DNA from: Bombyx mori
Taxonomy: Eukaryota > Arthropoda > Insecta > Lepidoptera > Bombycidae
DNA: 64,000 nucleotides
Assembly (NCBI RefSeq): GCF_030269925.1
Contig: NC_085114.1
Span: 14,526,001 to 14,590,000, forward strand
Direction of reading: 5' to 3'
Shown here: piece after piece, positions 50,561 to 62,935 of the stretch
Numbering within the stretch: the stretch's first letter is position 1
Layout of the letters: each line of letters begins with the position of its first letter
Program-made: the position numbers and the translations under genes
The notes under the pieces: model-generated
Seen by the model: only the letters and a program-made list of their open reading frames with translations
Database searches by the model: none
Told to the model about the DNA's origin: nothing

Positions 50561-50898
50561 TGAGCCGCGGCAGAAATAGGCGGAATAGTGATCTTAGCAC
50601 GCATTACATTGTAAACAGTAATAATGGGTAACCTTATTTAATTTTTATTTTAAATTGCCGCCAATTCGGTGTGCAATTTCAAAATTTTCGAGAATGTTCA
50701 ATACGCCAATAAGTTTCGTAAAACGTCTCATAATTTATAATCTAAGTGCGAAGTAATTTGAGAAAGTAATACGTGCGTCGACTGTAGTAATACGCACTTC
50801 TTTCACTTTTCACTCCGATCTCTGCGACAGGTTTCGACCTGGACATTTTCTAAAATTATCTGTTTTTTTCGGCCGGTATAGTTCCGTTTATATTAAAA

Positions 50899-51118
50899 CT
50901 AGCAACCCGCCCTCGCTTCGCTTCGGAAACTGTAATTTATTATTGATTTCTTCACTATTTAATGGATGTTATTATACATATAAACCTTCCTCTTTAATCA
51001 CTCTATCTATTAAAAAAAACCGCATCAAAATCCGTTGCGTAGTTTTAAAGATTTAAGCATACATAGGGACCGACAGATATAGGGACAAAGTAAGCGACTT
51101 TGTTTTATACTATGTAGT
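50899..51118 (-). mobile_element. Helitron-like 3' end, inverted
   Basis: The + strand starts CTAGCAACCCGCCCTCGCTT, the reverse complement of a Helitron terminus, and continues with aaaatccgttgcgtagtttt as in the 16.1-kb copy. Confidence 0.65.
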
Positions 51119-51119
51119 G

Positions 51120-51930
51120 ATTATTTATCGAGACAAGAACGAGTATTTGCGGGCAAACGAATGCTCATGTTCTGCCTCGCACGGGACGGATAGCACTCAG
51201 TCCTCGTCGAAAAAATCAGAACCGAGTTTTTGCTATCTGACAACACTATGCTATGAAATGTCACGGTGAAATAAAAAAAGGAGAGTTGCCAAATGAAGAT
51301 CTAACAAGAAGATAAAAAAATACATTAAAGTAGGAAATAAATTAATCCAGACTAATTTAGTACCCCGGTCCTGCTTGTGGGAAGAGCGGTATTTTTTTAG
51401 TTAGTTCACACTAGCACTAGTTTTGTTTTAAAAAAGATGAATGTCAATGTCAGTTATCCATTGAGAGTACGATGTTATAAGTAGTTTTTTGAAATTATGA
51501 TTTTAATTTTAAAATTCACTCGATATCGCCCTTCCTTTCCACATACATATTATATCTGCTATTGCTTGGTATATACGAGTTATATACTACCTATACATTC
51601 CAGACTACGAATTTCTAGTAGCTCGCTGCATTTTCACACAGAACTGTTTAGTGTTTCGTAATAGGCTCAGTTTCTAGTACTTCCCATTCGCAATGCTGTA
51701 CGCTTTCTATTTGGAACATGGATACGAGTTACTGAATGGGGCCTATTATTAGAGATAATAATTTCACTAATACAACTATTTCAAATTAGTGATATGAGGC
51801 CACGCAACACTAAAACAATGCCTGTGAATTACAATTGTTTCTTGAATTACTCTACGTTACTCTACATTAATGGTAAATTAACAAAAAATAAAAAATAAAA
51901 ACCCGAAATGCCAACACAGTTTTAACTCCG
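51120..51930. other. Intergenic DNA, nothing recognised
   Basis: No supported gene or repeat. Confidence 0.5.
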
Positions 51931-51944
51931 TTGATTAAACATCT

Positions 51945-52355
51945 TCTTTTAAGGGATTTTATGACCTGGTAACTAAGTCACTGGTAACCTTTAAGTCATG
52001 TCTTATTTTAATTTCTTATTTTTATGAAAAATGATGAAATGAAATGAAGATGATTGATTTGAGACATTAATCAACTGGGATGAAATCAAATGAAATGAGA
52101 TGAGATGATATGGGATGAAATATAATCTCAGTAAAATGGTGGTCATCTACTGAGACTTTTTCATTGGACTTTTTGGAGGATCCCGAGAAGTGACGTCCAG
52201 CGGCTTTGTTTCATTTTCCCACAATTGTGCACTTTCACAGATATAAAACAGTTAATAAACCACCGTTATTACACATTTAAACCTGAAAAAACACTAAACA
52301 GACAATATAAAACAAATCACACAACTTCACTCCTCACGTTGTCGCCAAAAAGTCC
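51945..52355 (-). mobile_element. Unclassified retroposon, family R, copy 1
   Basis: A 411-bp unit flanked by the 11-bp direct repeat ATTAAACATCT (51,934-51,944 and 52,356-52,366). On minus it starts ggactttttggcgacaacgt and ends tcataaaatcccttaaaaga. Its middle has the block cgggatcctccaaaaagtcc and a run of ATTTC-type pentamers. No ORF. Confidence 0.75.
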
Positions 52356-52524
52356 ATTAAACATCTGATGCATCTAAAGTACAGATAAAATAAACAATAG
52401 ATAAATAGGGCTACAGATACAAATCAAATTATGTCATTTATTTTTATTTTTAATCCAGACTAAATAAAGTTGTAGGTTGAGTATAAAATTAAAACATTTC
52501 ATGTTCATTTTATGATTAAGTATA

Positions 52525-52782
52525 ACAAATATAACGGCCGTCTGGTGTAGTGGTAAGTGACATGGTCACTACACAAAGGGGTCGCGGGTTCGAATCCCGC
52601 CAAGGGAAGATATTTGTATGTTAAATATAAATGTCTTTTCCAGGGTTATGGATGTATATTAAATATATGTATGTGTATAATAAAAAATCTTACATTTATA
52701 TCCGTTATCTGGTACCTGTAACACAAGTTCTTTACGGACTTATCATGGGACCAGTTAACGTGGCGTGATTGTTAAAAAAAAT
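52525..52782 (+). mobile_element. tRNA-derived SINE (family C) with 24-bp perfect target duplication
   Basis: A box TGGTGTAGTGG (52,543-52,553) and B box GGTTCGAATCC (52,587-52,597) mark the Pol III promoter. The body ends in gtgattgttaaaaaaaat. The 24 bases at 52,501-52,524 are repeated without mismatch at 52,783-52,806, indicating a recent insertion. Confidence 0.88.
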
Positions 52783-53167
52783 ATGTTCATTTTATGATTA
52801 AGTATATATTGTGTCGCACAGCAAAATGAAATAGTAATGACTGGTTATTCAAACATGAAATATAATGCGGCTATTAATGGATCTGTGGTCATGCAGTCGA
52901 TGTAACAATCCACTATAATAAACATTGTTTAGGGTAATAGGGTCGTTATTTATTTACTGATATGTTTTAATAAATTTTATTAGGATATATACGCAATTGC
53001 AGAGGATATTACCCGAAAGACTGGATGGACCGACCCTGGGTAGGTATCAAGTTGCATGTTCTGCATGCTGTTGGGTGAGGCTGCCAGGGACGGAGTTGAT
53101 AGATTTTCTTAAATGCTGACATACTTCTTAACTTATTTGTAATGCTAACACACTATGAGACTACTTA

Positions 53168-53614
53168 GAAGTCGTCGTGGCCTAAAGGATAAGACGTCCG
53201 GTCCATTCATATCGAAAGATGCAACGGTGTTCGAATCCGGTAGGCGAGTACCAATTTTTCTAAGTAAATACGTACTTAACAAATGTTCACAATTGACTTC
53301 CGCGGTGAAGGAATAACATCTTGTAATAAAAATCGAACCCGCAAAATTATAATTTGCGTAATTACTGGTGGTAGGACCTTAGCGGTGAGTCCGCACGGGT
53401 AGTTACCACCGCCCTGCCTATTTCTGCCGTGAAGCAGTAGTGCGTTTCGATTTGAAGGGTGGGGCAGTCGTAGTAACTATAGTGAGACCTTAGAACTTAT
53501 ATCCCATGGTGGATGGCGCATTTACGTTGTAGATATCTATAGGCTCCGGTAACCACTTAACACCAGGTGGGCTGTGAGCTGTGAGCTCGTCCACCATCTT
53601 AGCAATAAAAAAAA
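53168..53614 (+). mobile_element. Bm1 SINE, full length
   Basis: Head agtcgtcgtggcctaaagga, tail cttagcaataaaaaaaatg. A ctgtgag unit near the tail is duplicated. Confidence 0.92.
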
Positions 53615-54600
53615 TGATGTCTTGAAATAAAATATTTTTAAATTTTTTTTTATTGCGCCAAATCAAACACTCGACGTTGCCCAAATTTTTTAAATGTACA
53701 GTTGCAAAATATTGGACGCGACGGTAGTTACAAGCCGGTGTACATTTACCAATATTTAAATAGACGTACATTTTTAACGAAAATGTGTATGTATAATGTG
53801 ATCTTTTCGCAAGTTCAGTTAATGTCAGAGTTCAAACCAACCTGTATCGATCGACCTTGGGAAAGATCACAAACGTCCTCAAACCTTGTTATTGGTATAT
53901 AAGCTCTTTGGTAATGTGTGTTTAAAATTAATTTTAAACCGGCAATTACGCGACTTTTTGTTGTTTACCGCGTAGTGAACACGTTTTTCCGAATTCTCGT
54001 TCGTTAGGGAAAATCGAACAGGTTTTTATATTCGTTTAGTATTGTGGATCTACTAAAGATTTTGTAAATGGGATGTAGAAGAAATTTGGTAATCGATTGC
54101 AACATGTCCTCGTATCTATTTCATATACAAAATAAATAAAAAAAAGAATCGCGCTTTAAAGGCAAGCCGAAGTAAAAAATAAAACAATTTGTTTTTTTCG
54201 ATAAATTTTTTTTATAAATGTTTTAACCTTATGCACTTTTTCTTGTCGTTAAAGAAGAAATAATTTAGGCTTATAAGATCTATGTAAAATTGTAAATTCA
54301 CAATGTTCGTCCTAGTGGTTTTGAGCAAGACATATAGGGTTAATTATAGTAAGGGTTAATATAACTATGATAAATTATAGTTTTGTCATCGGTCCTTGAT
54401 ACGTGTGCTAATTTTCAAATTAACAATCGATAATATTAAATTCGATGAGAATCACGTGGAGCTTTTCCATTACATACATAAAGATGAGAGGAAGTTGGAG
54501 GAGGCCTTTTTCGACAAGCAAACAGATAAACAAAAAATAAGCAAAATGGAAATAAGAGACTAAATGAAGGTTTACATTAAATTTAAGTTTTCTATTTTAA
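53615..54600. other. Intergenic DNA, nothing recognised
   Basis: AT-rich, no supported gene or listed repeat. Confidence 0.5.
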
Positions 54601-54607
54601 TCATAAG

Positions 54608-54772
54608 TGCTTAGTGCGAGCTTTTTAACGTTCTCGATAGCGTAAAAGTTAACTCAAATTTGCATGCAGTCGGAACAGCGCCCCCTAGCGGTAAACGTAG
54701 GCAATTGTACTCCATACAAATTTGAGTTAACTTTTACGCTATCGAGAACGTTAAAAAACTCTCACTAAGCAA
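54608..54772. mobile_element. Palindromic MITE (family P), best preserved copy
   Basis: Arms tgcttagtgcgagctttttaa and acgttctcgatagcgtaaaa are mirrored almost perfectly at 54,725-54,770, around a centre with cagcgccccctagcggtaaa. It could form a very long hairpin. Confidence 0.8.
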
Positions 54773-54779
54773 GCACGCA

Positions 54780-57640
54780 CAATAAAAGACTATTAATTTA
54801 TTCACATAAAGATGAAGCTATTAAAAGCGTGTCAAAATGAATAATAAATCCCTAACATCGACTTTTAGACACTTTTTCTTATAATGTCCGGCTACTTATT
54901 GCCATTTTGAGTTATCATTCTCACCGTTTTTACATGACGACATTTCTATGTGAACGTAAAATAAAATGGCCAAATAAATACATTCGTGGAGCGATAAACT
55001 ATTAAATTGTTCGGTTGCTTACTAAAAGTCAAAGTCGTGTTTTGTACCTTTGACATTTTAGAGTTGCACTTTGCGCTTTTGCGACCATAGTCAATGCGGA
55101 GATCTAGTTTGAGTGTATTATCTATGGCTCAGATGCTCTTAGAGTAACACCTTCAAAATTAAATAACAGAGCGCGTTAATGATTTTTAGATGCGTTACCT
55201 ATGTCTTCTTGTAATAATAGTTGTGATTCTATAAATTTTTATTTAATTTAATGCAATCGTGTTTATATATTTCACAAATATGTAGAACACGCAATCAGCC
55301 ATGGGCACAGATTAATATATTAGTTTGGCCATTGAACATTGGGAATGTGTTACCAAATTAACAAAAATAAAAAAAAACACACATTACTAATAATATAAAA
55401 AATTGTACTCATATTGCCATATTAAAATATTATTAAGCCACGTGGCCTTCGTTTAAATCGTAAAGTAGTACAAACTACTACAAACGAATGTAGGTACCCC
55501 ACACGCTTAACGATAGTTAGCGCCGTAAGGGTTGCCAAGTCATTAAATTTGTTTAATAATTTTGGAAATATCGAAAAACGTGATCGTCGTGAGCTGCCTG
55601 CTAAGCTCCTCAAATATTTTATTTGTGATTCATGAAATTCTTTCGACAGGCTTGTATATGCGAAGGTCATTGTATCGCTCGTGAATACCTGTCGTGTGAG
55701 TATTGACTAATTTATTTCTCGCAATCGGAAACGTTCGATAAAATCGATATGTTGTTTTGTCGAAATCGATTTTATACGTATTCATGTATAATTTCTGAAG
55801 TCTGGATTTAGTTTCTGAAACAATTTATAGAGCCCATTTAAGTTATGTAGTCATATAATAACCGCATTTATATTGCAATAGAATAATATTAATTAAAAAA
55901 AGTTTAAATCTTGATTGACGGTATGTCGTATTTCCTCTTTCATAATCTTCATACCGGCTTATATTACTAAAATAACTTTCAGTATTCAATCACTTCAAAC
56001 ACTTCCATATATTACATATTATAATGCTATTCGTGCAATAAATAATGATCTAAGTATCGAACTATCGGTTTTCATATTCCTAAAATCTAGACAGGTAGGA
56101 TTCCAGTCAATTACGTGATTGATGGATCAGTAAAAGAGAAAGTTAAGATTTATTTTGTTGTGTGTGAAATAACCGGATTCTATTACGATTATTTAAATTT
56201 TCTGTATTAAGTTTCACTCTAGAATTAATTGTATTTTTTTTTGTTTTGGTAACTTTGTTTCTTTCATTCTTATTATAATTAAATACTTTTTAATTATTGT
56301 TTCTTAATCATTCGTGATAATAAAAAAACTTGAATATGATTCTCGCAAAGAACACGTTTGTGTTGTTACGATATCAAAGAAATTCAATGTTTGGATACTT
56401 TATTTATTTTGGTTTTTAAACATGTCATTGAATAGTGAAGTTCGTGCTGTTATAATACCCTCTGGTTCCTAGTTTTGCTTTCATCATCACCTTTCCCGAA
56501 TAGCATCAGCACTTGTGATTCTTTATTAGAGAACAATCCCCTCCCTAGTCAGTCACTCCTATTATATATATTAAGTGTATAATCTATGGTCCTATTCCTA
56601 ATTCCACACGGCACGGTTGCCGTCATTGTCGTCGTAAAATCTTTATATGTCTATTTCTTCAATAAAATCTTTTTTTAAAAGATATTTCTCAATTCCGTAT
56701 AACAGTGCGAAAAAAAATTGAAATGATCTATTAAAGTTTAGTGAAGAAATAAGAGGTCAGTGCTGAGAAAAAGTGACCAACCACTGATCTTCAATAATTC
56801 GATTATACAATTTCAAAACCAAAACGTTGGTTCTCAAGAAATGCGTTCAAATAGAAATGACCTTTCTACAAACTGCTTACAAAGTTGCGTTCAGTTCATT
56901 TGAATTGCACATCCGCCTGTTTGCTCCTGATGATAACTTATTTGAAAATGGAAATCTGTCATGCGGTCATTCACGCGTGAATAGATACAGAAAAATTATT
57001 GTCCCGCCATCTTTTATTTTGAACGAATTACTTCTTATTATTCCGCGTTGTAATTTCCTAATTTTCACTGGTTTTTATTGACATAATAAAGACAAGTTGA
57101 ACTTCAGCAGCTGTAAGATGATGGAGTTCATCATGGGACACATTTGTAAAGATGATAAACATTTCAAATACTGCAGTCGAAATATTGTTTAATGAGTACT
57201 GAAAAGATCCATTTCATTTACGACATAGCACATTCAGACACGAACATCGACCAGTAAATAGATCACAAAGCTACAACAACGATTTCACACCCGAAAGCCA
57301 GGGTTTCTTTGCAAATCCCGCCACTGCTATAATATATAAGTATTTCCAAAGCCCTTAATGCTCTCATTGTGAATTTCAATTTCTCGAACCATTGATCGTC
57401 ATTTTGTTTACTCAACGACGCTACATTACGTCTGCCGTAATGAAATCGAATTGATTCGTATTATACAAATCCGATGATTGATGCCTTAAGTCATTCGCCT
57501 GTGACGTTAGGAAATAAGAAAAACAAAAATCTTCAGGTATGTATAGTTTATTGACTTTATTTATCAACCAAAATAATAATTGAGTTGAAATAATTGTTTT
57601 TAGGCGTACATTATGTTACATTGCATTTATTATCATATGA
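54780..57640. other. Intergenic DNA, nothing recognised
   Basis: Almost 3 kb of AT-rich sequence with scattered short open frames, none with a domain or splice context I can support. Confidence 0.5.
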
Positions 57641-57644
57641 TTTA

Positions 57645-57897
57645 CTGGTCGCCCAGAGGCCTTCCCAGTTTCAGCAGGACAGGTGAGCGAATGATGGGGT
57701 CGGAGTCGCGACCCGCTGAGAAGATCCGGCGAGAAACTCAGCGGGCTGATTGATGTATGGGTTAGGTTGCACGTCGACCTCTTTGTCGAGTTCCACGAAT
57801 ACGGTTACCGGGGTTCCTAAGCCTGCTCCTAGTGTTAGAGCTGAAGACGTCTAATGCAAAGGGATCTGATGGATCTGATGGATCCTTATGGACGAGT
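57645..57897 (-). mobile_element. LINE 3'-end fragment, same family as the intact LINE
   Basis: actggtcgcccagaggcctt, agcgggctgattgatgtatg and ggttaggttgcacgtcgacc follow the 3' region of 24,565-24,900 in order, with small deletions. Confidence 0.8.
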
Positions 57898-57914
57898 CAT
57901 TGCATTTATTGAGT

Positions 57915-58325
57915 TGGAGCATTTGTCTACGTTTTTGCTAGGGGCATTGTTCCAATTTTGAGTTAACTTTTACGCTGTTAACATAAATATTTGTAATACT
58001 ATTTATAGAAAGATCGTAACAAAGAATTTGTTATCTGTTGTCAACAAACCGAGAGGTAATATGTTAATAGCGTCCGAACTAAAAAGTTTCTTTATTGCCC
58101 ACAGAGTTTCTCGCCGGATCTTCTCAGTGGGTCGCGTTTCCGACCCGGCGGTAGATTCTGCGAAGCACGGCTCTTGCTAGGGTTCGTGTTAGCAACGTCG
58201 TCAGGTTTGAGCCCCGTGAGCTCACCTACTAGTTAAGGTTACGCTGAAATAGCCTCTCAAGGCTATCTGCTTAGGTAGGAAAAAAAATCGAGAACGTTAA
58301 AAAACTCGTAATAAGCACACCGAGG
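57915..58325. mobile_element. Palindromic MITE (family P) split by an inserted segment
   Basis: The MITE centre and right arm start run to acttttacgct at about 57,976. The rest of the right arm (atcgagaacgttaaaaaact ... gcacac) resumes at about 58,287. The DNA between includes a LINE 3' end. Confidence 0.7.
58095..58287 (+). mobile_element. LINE 3' end with poly(A), inside a MITE
   Basis: cccacagagtttctcgccgg, gatcttctcagtgggtcgcg and tagattctgcgaagcacggc lead to ctatctgcttaggtaggaaa and an A-run. Same 3' terminus as the inserts at 31.8 and 36.9 kb but in the opposite orientation. Confidence 0.8.
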
Positions 58326-58329
58326 AACA

Positions 58330-58980
58330 AACTTGTTAGGCACAGACACTTTCGAACTGTAAACATTATAGGTAGACGTAGTGACTTGCATTAGCAATTC
58401 GCACGCCAGCGTTGAACCACTGGTGCGATAAAACACGGAACAACAAAACACAAAATATGTATATGTTTCAATAAAATTATATACACCACATTTAATTGGA
58501 CATCATCGGAGGCACGCAACGTCCGGCTAAAACGATAAAACCTCAAACAAAAAGTTGTTGTATAAAAACACTATTTGAACGAACTTTTACGGGGCTAGCA
58601 AGAATTTCTTCACACGCAGGGCTCGCAGTGTTGCCAAACGAGTTACGATATCATTTAGCGTGCCGTCTGGTGAAATTCAACGCTAAAGTGATTGACACTA
58701 ACCGAATCTGTGTGAATGAATTTTGCAGTTTTTGTTTTAGTATTTGCTAAGAGACGAAACGGTTAAGTTAAGCATGACACATGTCATTGACAGTATTAGA
58801 GAACGGTTTTAATTTGATAGTTTATAGATAGATTGTCAATAATCGTGAAAATACATTACGCAGCGTTCATACAAATATTAGAATGTAGTTGTGAAGAAAT
58901 TGCTTAGTTTACAGACGTCGGCCTCGGCGTGGTGCAATTACATTTAGTTTCACTGATCATAAGTGCAGTAGACTTGTAAG
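58330..58980. other. Unclassified stretch
   Basis: Contains an 84-codon open frame (58,496-58,750) without any domain I recognise or a clear splice or promoter context. I do not call it a gene. Confidence 0.35.
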
Positions 58981-58984
58981 TTCA

Positions 58985-59160
58985 TCGTCATCATCAGCCT
59001 GTATCTATCCACTGCTGGATGTAGGCCTCTCCCATAGTCCGCCACAATGAACTATCCTCCGCCTTCCGCATCCAATCTCTCCCAGCATATCGCCGCAAGT
59101 AATCGGTCCAACGGGCAGGGGGACGCCCAACGCTCCGCTTACCAGACCGCTCTCAGACTT
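58985..59160. repeat. Dispersed arthropod-type repeat (LINE-derived?)
   Basis: catcatcagcctgtatctat, ccactgctggatgtaggcct and cgccgcaagtaatcggtcca form a segment whose wording is common in moth repeats. It is probably the 3' end of a non-LTR element, but only one copy is clear here (a degenerate relative may lie near 41,890-41,975). Confidence 0.45.
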
Positions 59161-59392
59161 GTAAGTTGCCATTAATAAAATAAAAATACCATCTTGGTGT
59201 GAATAGTGTTGATTAATTCAAAAAAGGTACGAGCAGTCGGAGGAATCTTTAGTTTCGTTCGTTTTTTACCACAGTAATTCAGATAATTGGCATGGCATCC
59301 TACTGTATATCTTTTAATTATTATAAATACTTTATTGGCGATCAACCCAAAAAAGGATAAGATAAGGCTTGAAGAAATTAAACTTGAAGAAC

Positions 59393-59812
59393 ATTTTTTT
59401 TAAGGGATTTTATTACCTGGTAACTGAGATCTTTAAGTCATGTATTATTTTAATTTATATTCATATTTTTATGAAAAATGATATTATGGAGTGAAATGAA
59501 ATGAAGACGATTAATTTGAGACATTAATCAACTGGGATGAAATTAAATGAAATGAAATGAGTTGATATGGGATGAAATATAATCTCAGTAAAATGGTGGT
59601 CATTTACTAAGATTTTTTTAGTGGACTTTTTGGAGGATCCCGAGAAGTTACGTCCAGTGGCTTTGTTTCATTTTTCCACATTTGTGCACTTTCACAGATA
59701 TTAAACAGTTAATAAACCACCATTATTACACATTTAAACCCGAAGAAACACTAAATAGACAAAATAAAACAACTCACACAACTTCACTCCTCGCGCTCCC
59801 GCCAAAAAGTCC
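59393..59812 (-). mobile_element. Unclassified retroposon, family R, copy 2
   Basis: About 420 bp, collinear with the 51.9-kb copy; flanked by TGAAGAAC at 59,385-59,392 and 59,813-59,820. On minus it begins ggactttttggcgggagcgc and ends in aaatcccttaaaaaaaa. Confidence 0.75.
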
Positions 59813-59814
59813 TG

Positions 59815-62355
59815 AAGAACTTAATAAGCATTCACATTGAAGATTACCTTCCTAATACTTCCACCGACGTAAACAGATTACGTTATGTGAAACATTATTA
59901 TTATTATTATTTAATTTACAACCATTTTGTTAACGTTCGGAAATACATTTACAAATGAGTAGTTTATTTTTATAATATTAATTCAGCTTTGGTTTGAATA
60001 TACCGCAAGTAAACAAAAAATAAATCGTAAATCAAACCAATTATATAAATAAAAAGGCACGAAATACGAACAATAACCTAAAATGTATCTATTTTAATAT
60101 TGGTTATTCAATTTCTAGCAATCTTATTATGAAAACTGTTCCGTGATAGCTGTTGTGAATGACAGTGACGTAACGCGGTAGGCACGCGCTTGACACCGAT
60201 ATTTGACCTGACATTTTGATTTTTTAAACATAGCAGCTTAGAGGCACAGAGGTTGTTGAATGCGGACTTCCTAGTATTTTGAGAGACTGCATTTTAATAT
60301 CTCACGTCATTTGTAATTAGGTTTGGTTGCTAATTTGGTGGCTCTAGTTAAGAGACACCTTGGGTGAAACCTAGAAAAGATAAACGAAACATTGAAGAAC
60401 AGATAACTTCTAAATAAATTTACTTAATACGTATGGTACTAATTATACATATGATACATATTATAAAGTATCCTAACGACAGTAATTAAGGTAAAATTTT
60501 AACAAAGAAAGTAAACGGGTTATAGCAAAATAAAAAGAGAATATAATTATCAATGTAGTCGTAGTCAATTAAATATGCATTATTTAAGAATAACATATAG
60601 ATAAACTAACTGATTAGATCTTGATAAAATTTAAATTGGACCATATGAGACATGAACTAAATTTGAAGTAAAACATAATCATTAAAATCGGTTCACGTCG
60701 AAAAAAAAGACAAAAAAAATACATTTGATAACCTCCTCTTTTTTTCAAGTCAGTTAAAAAGAGATACCAAGTAATGGACCTAATGTGGGATTTGTTAATA
60801 ATTGGTACCGTAACTAATATTTTTTTAGTTTGATTGCTTTAAAAAAAAACAATGTCGTTCTAAGATACGTCTGTCCGTTAGTTTTTTTATTGGCCGTTTT
60901 AAGGATAAATAAATTTGATTAGTAATTGACTTAAATAAGTAATTTGTATTCTAACTTAGTTGTTTTCAAGGATAATGTAAAAATCAAAATATATATTCGT
61001 TTCAATTCCCTTTGCCATTAATTCGAATACTCATATTGATTATTCGGAAATGTATTGCGCGGCCTTATTCGATTTTAAGCAATCTTGATTCAAAAGAGGC
61101 AAGATGCATAAAAGGAACGGTAACACCGATATTTCGATAAACTTATAGTCCTTACTTCCAAGTCGTAAGGTTCATTATTGAATATGAAGATATTTAGGGA
61201 CATCACTATGTAGGTTAAATTGCGTAGTTAGTAACGTGGTACCCACGTTAGTGTTCCGGTAGGGCTGCCAGTTAGCACGTTCTCGGTACAACTTTGATAA
61301 CGGCACTTCTTGGTCTGCTAAATCAATATTGTTTTTTTTTTAAATAGTAACATGATATATTATATATTTGTAGCGGTACCTAGCTGAAAAAGATATTTGA
61401 CAAATACATTAATCGCATTAAGGATATTTTATAGAATAAATTTGCATATACACATACAAATTCCGAACAATAAGATTTAAGACCGTCGGTCTACCGAGAA
61501 ATTTCATGAGCTCGATCGAAATATCTTCTCTATCTCGATATCTTCAAATATTCATGAATATTTGTGGCTCTTAATCTACTTAAAGTATCTTTGATTAAGA
61601 GTGGAAGCAATAAAATCAGTACTTGTTCAAAGATTTTTTTCAAGGCTTATTAAATTATTTTTTTCGGTAGTTGAGTGATGAATTTACGTCGGCATTTTGC
61701 TAATTGGTTACTAGAACACAAAGATAAAAAAACAACGGGAAAAGGTGAGAAACTATAGGCACGAGGCCTGAGTCACAAGTGTATGATGTAATTTTATTGT
61801 GGTTTCACCCTCACTCAACCTAAACTGCATTAATGCTTCTCAGCAGAATAAGCAAAATAGGCGCGCGTAAAAAAAACTTTTATATTCGTTGTATCTTAAG
61901 TCACTTTTGAATTTTAGATTTTTAGGTTATCCATTCTAATTCCATATTTGAATTTTGACAAATAACAATTTAGTTGCCTGTCACGAAAAAAAACAGTAGA
62001 CTTTGAAATCTAAAATCTGGGTGCATGGTTTTTGAATGTAAAAAATTTGGAAAAAAAACCATATCAAAAAACTTCTTCAGCAATTTGAATGGGGTAAACT
62101 TAATCGAAGTTCAATTGGAAATATCGAATTGTTGATACTAATACAAAATAAAACGGACCTTTAATTACAAAGATAATTGTCGCGTGTTAAGCGAAATGTC
62201 GCTTTAACTAATTAGCCTTTCACCCTTCGAAATTATTTTCGAGGTTTAAAATACTTTACAATTTTCGTTGTCACAGACGATTGATACAGATTACACCGTA
62301 ACAGTAGTTATAATTTTCTGTCTGCTTAGTCTGATTATGAAGAGTAATTTTTGAC
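59815..62355. other. Intergenic DNA, nothing recognised
   Basis: 2.5 kb of AT-rich DNA with no supported ORF, RNA gene or repeat family member. Confidence 0.5.
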
Positions 62356-62361
62356 AAACAG

Positions 62362-62935
62362 CATTTTTTTTAGCGGGAGCGCGAGGAATGAAGTTGTATG
62401 ATTAGTTTTATATTGTCTATTTGGTGTTTCTTCAAATGTTTAAATGTATAATAGGGGTGGTTTATTAACTGTTTAGTATCTGTGAAAGTGCACAAATGTG
62501 GGAAAATGAAACAAAGCCGCTGGACGTAACTTCTCGGGATCCTCTAAAAAGTCCACTGAAAAAGTCTCAGTAATTTTAGTGAACACAATTTTACTGAGAT
62601 TATATTTCATTTCATTTTTAGTTAATTTTCAGTTAATATTTAGTTAATTTTCAGTTAATTTTCATTAATTTTTAGTTAAATTTCAGTTAACTGTCAGTTA
62701 ATTTTAAGTTATTTTGATTTGTTATATTATAAAATTAAAATTATTATTTTCAGTTAATTTTCAGTCCATTTAATTTCGTTGTCAATTCGTTTTATTTCAT
62801 TTCATGCCATGTTTCATATTAATCAACTGCATTTCATTTCATAATATCATTTTTCTTTTAAAAAATGTTTTCATTAAAATTAAAATAAGACTTGACCTAA
62901 AGGTCTTAGTTACCAGGTCATAAAATCCCTTAAAT
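62362..62935 (+). mobile_element. Unclassified retroposon, family R, copy 3 (expanded)
   Basis: Starts agcgggagcgcgaggaatga and ends ggtcataaaatcccttaaat. The central region is replaced by a long array of ttttcagttaa-like units (about 62,600-62,770) where the other copies have ATTTC-type pentamers. Confidence 0.7.
62600..62770. repeat. Tandem array of ttttcagttaa-like units
   Basis: About a dozen irregular 10-12 bp units (attttcagtta, atttttagtta and variants) inside retroposon copy 3. Confidence 0.8.

Noticed and set aside
52535..52605. A tRNA gene on the + strand
   Set aside because: Same reason: the 5' cggccgt region and 3' caaggga region cannot form the acceptor stem, and target duplications flank a larger element.
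58496..58750. 84-codon frame
   Set aside because: Could be a small gene, but composition and context give no support.
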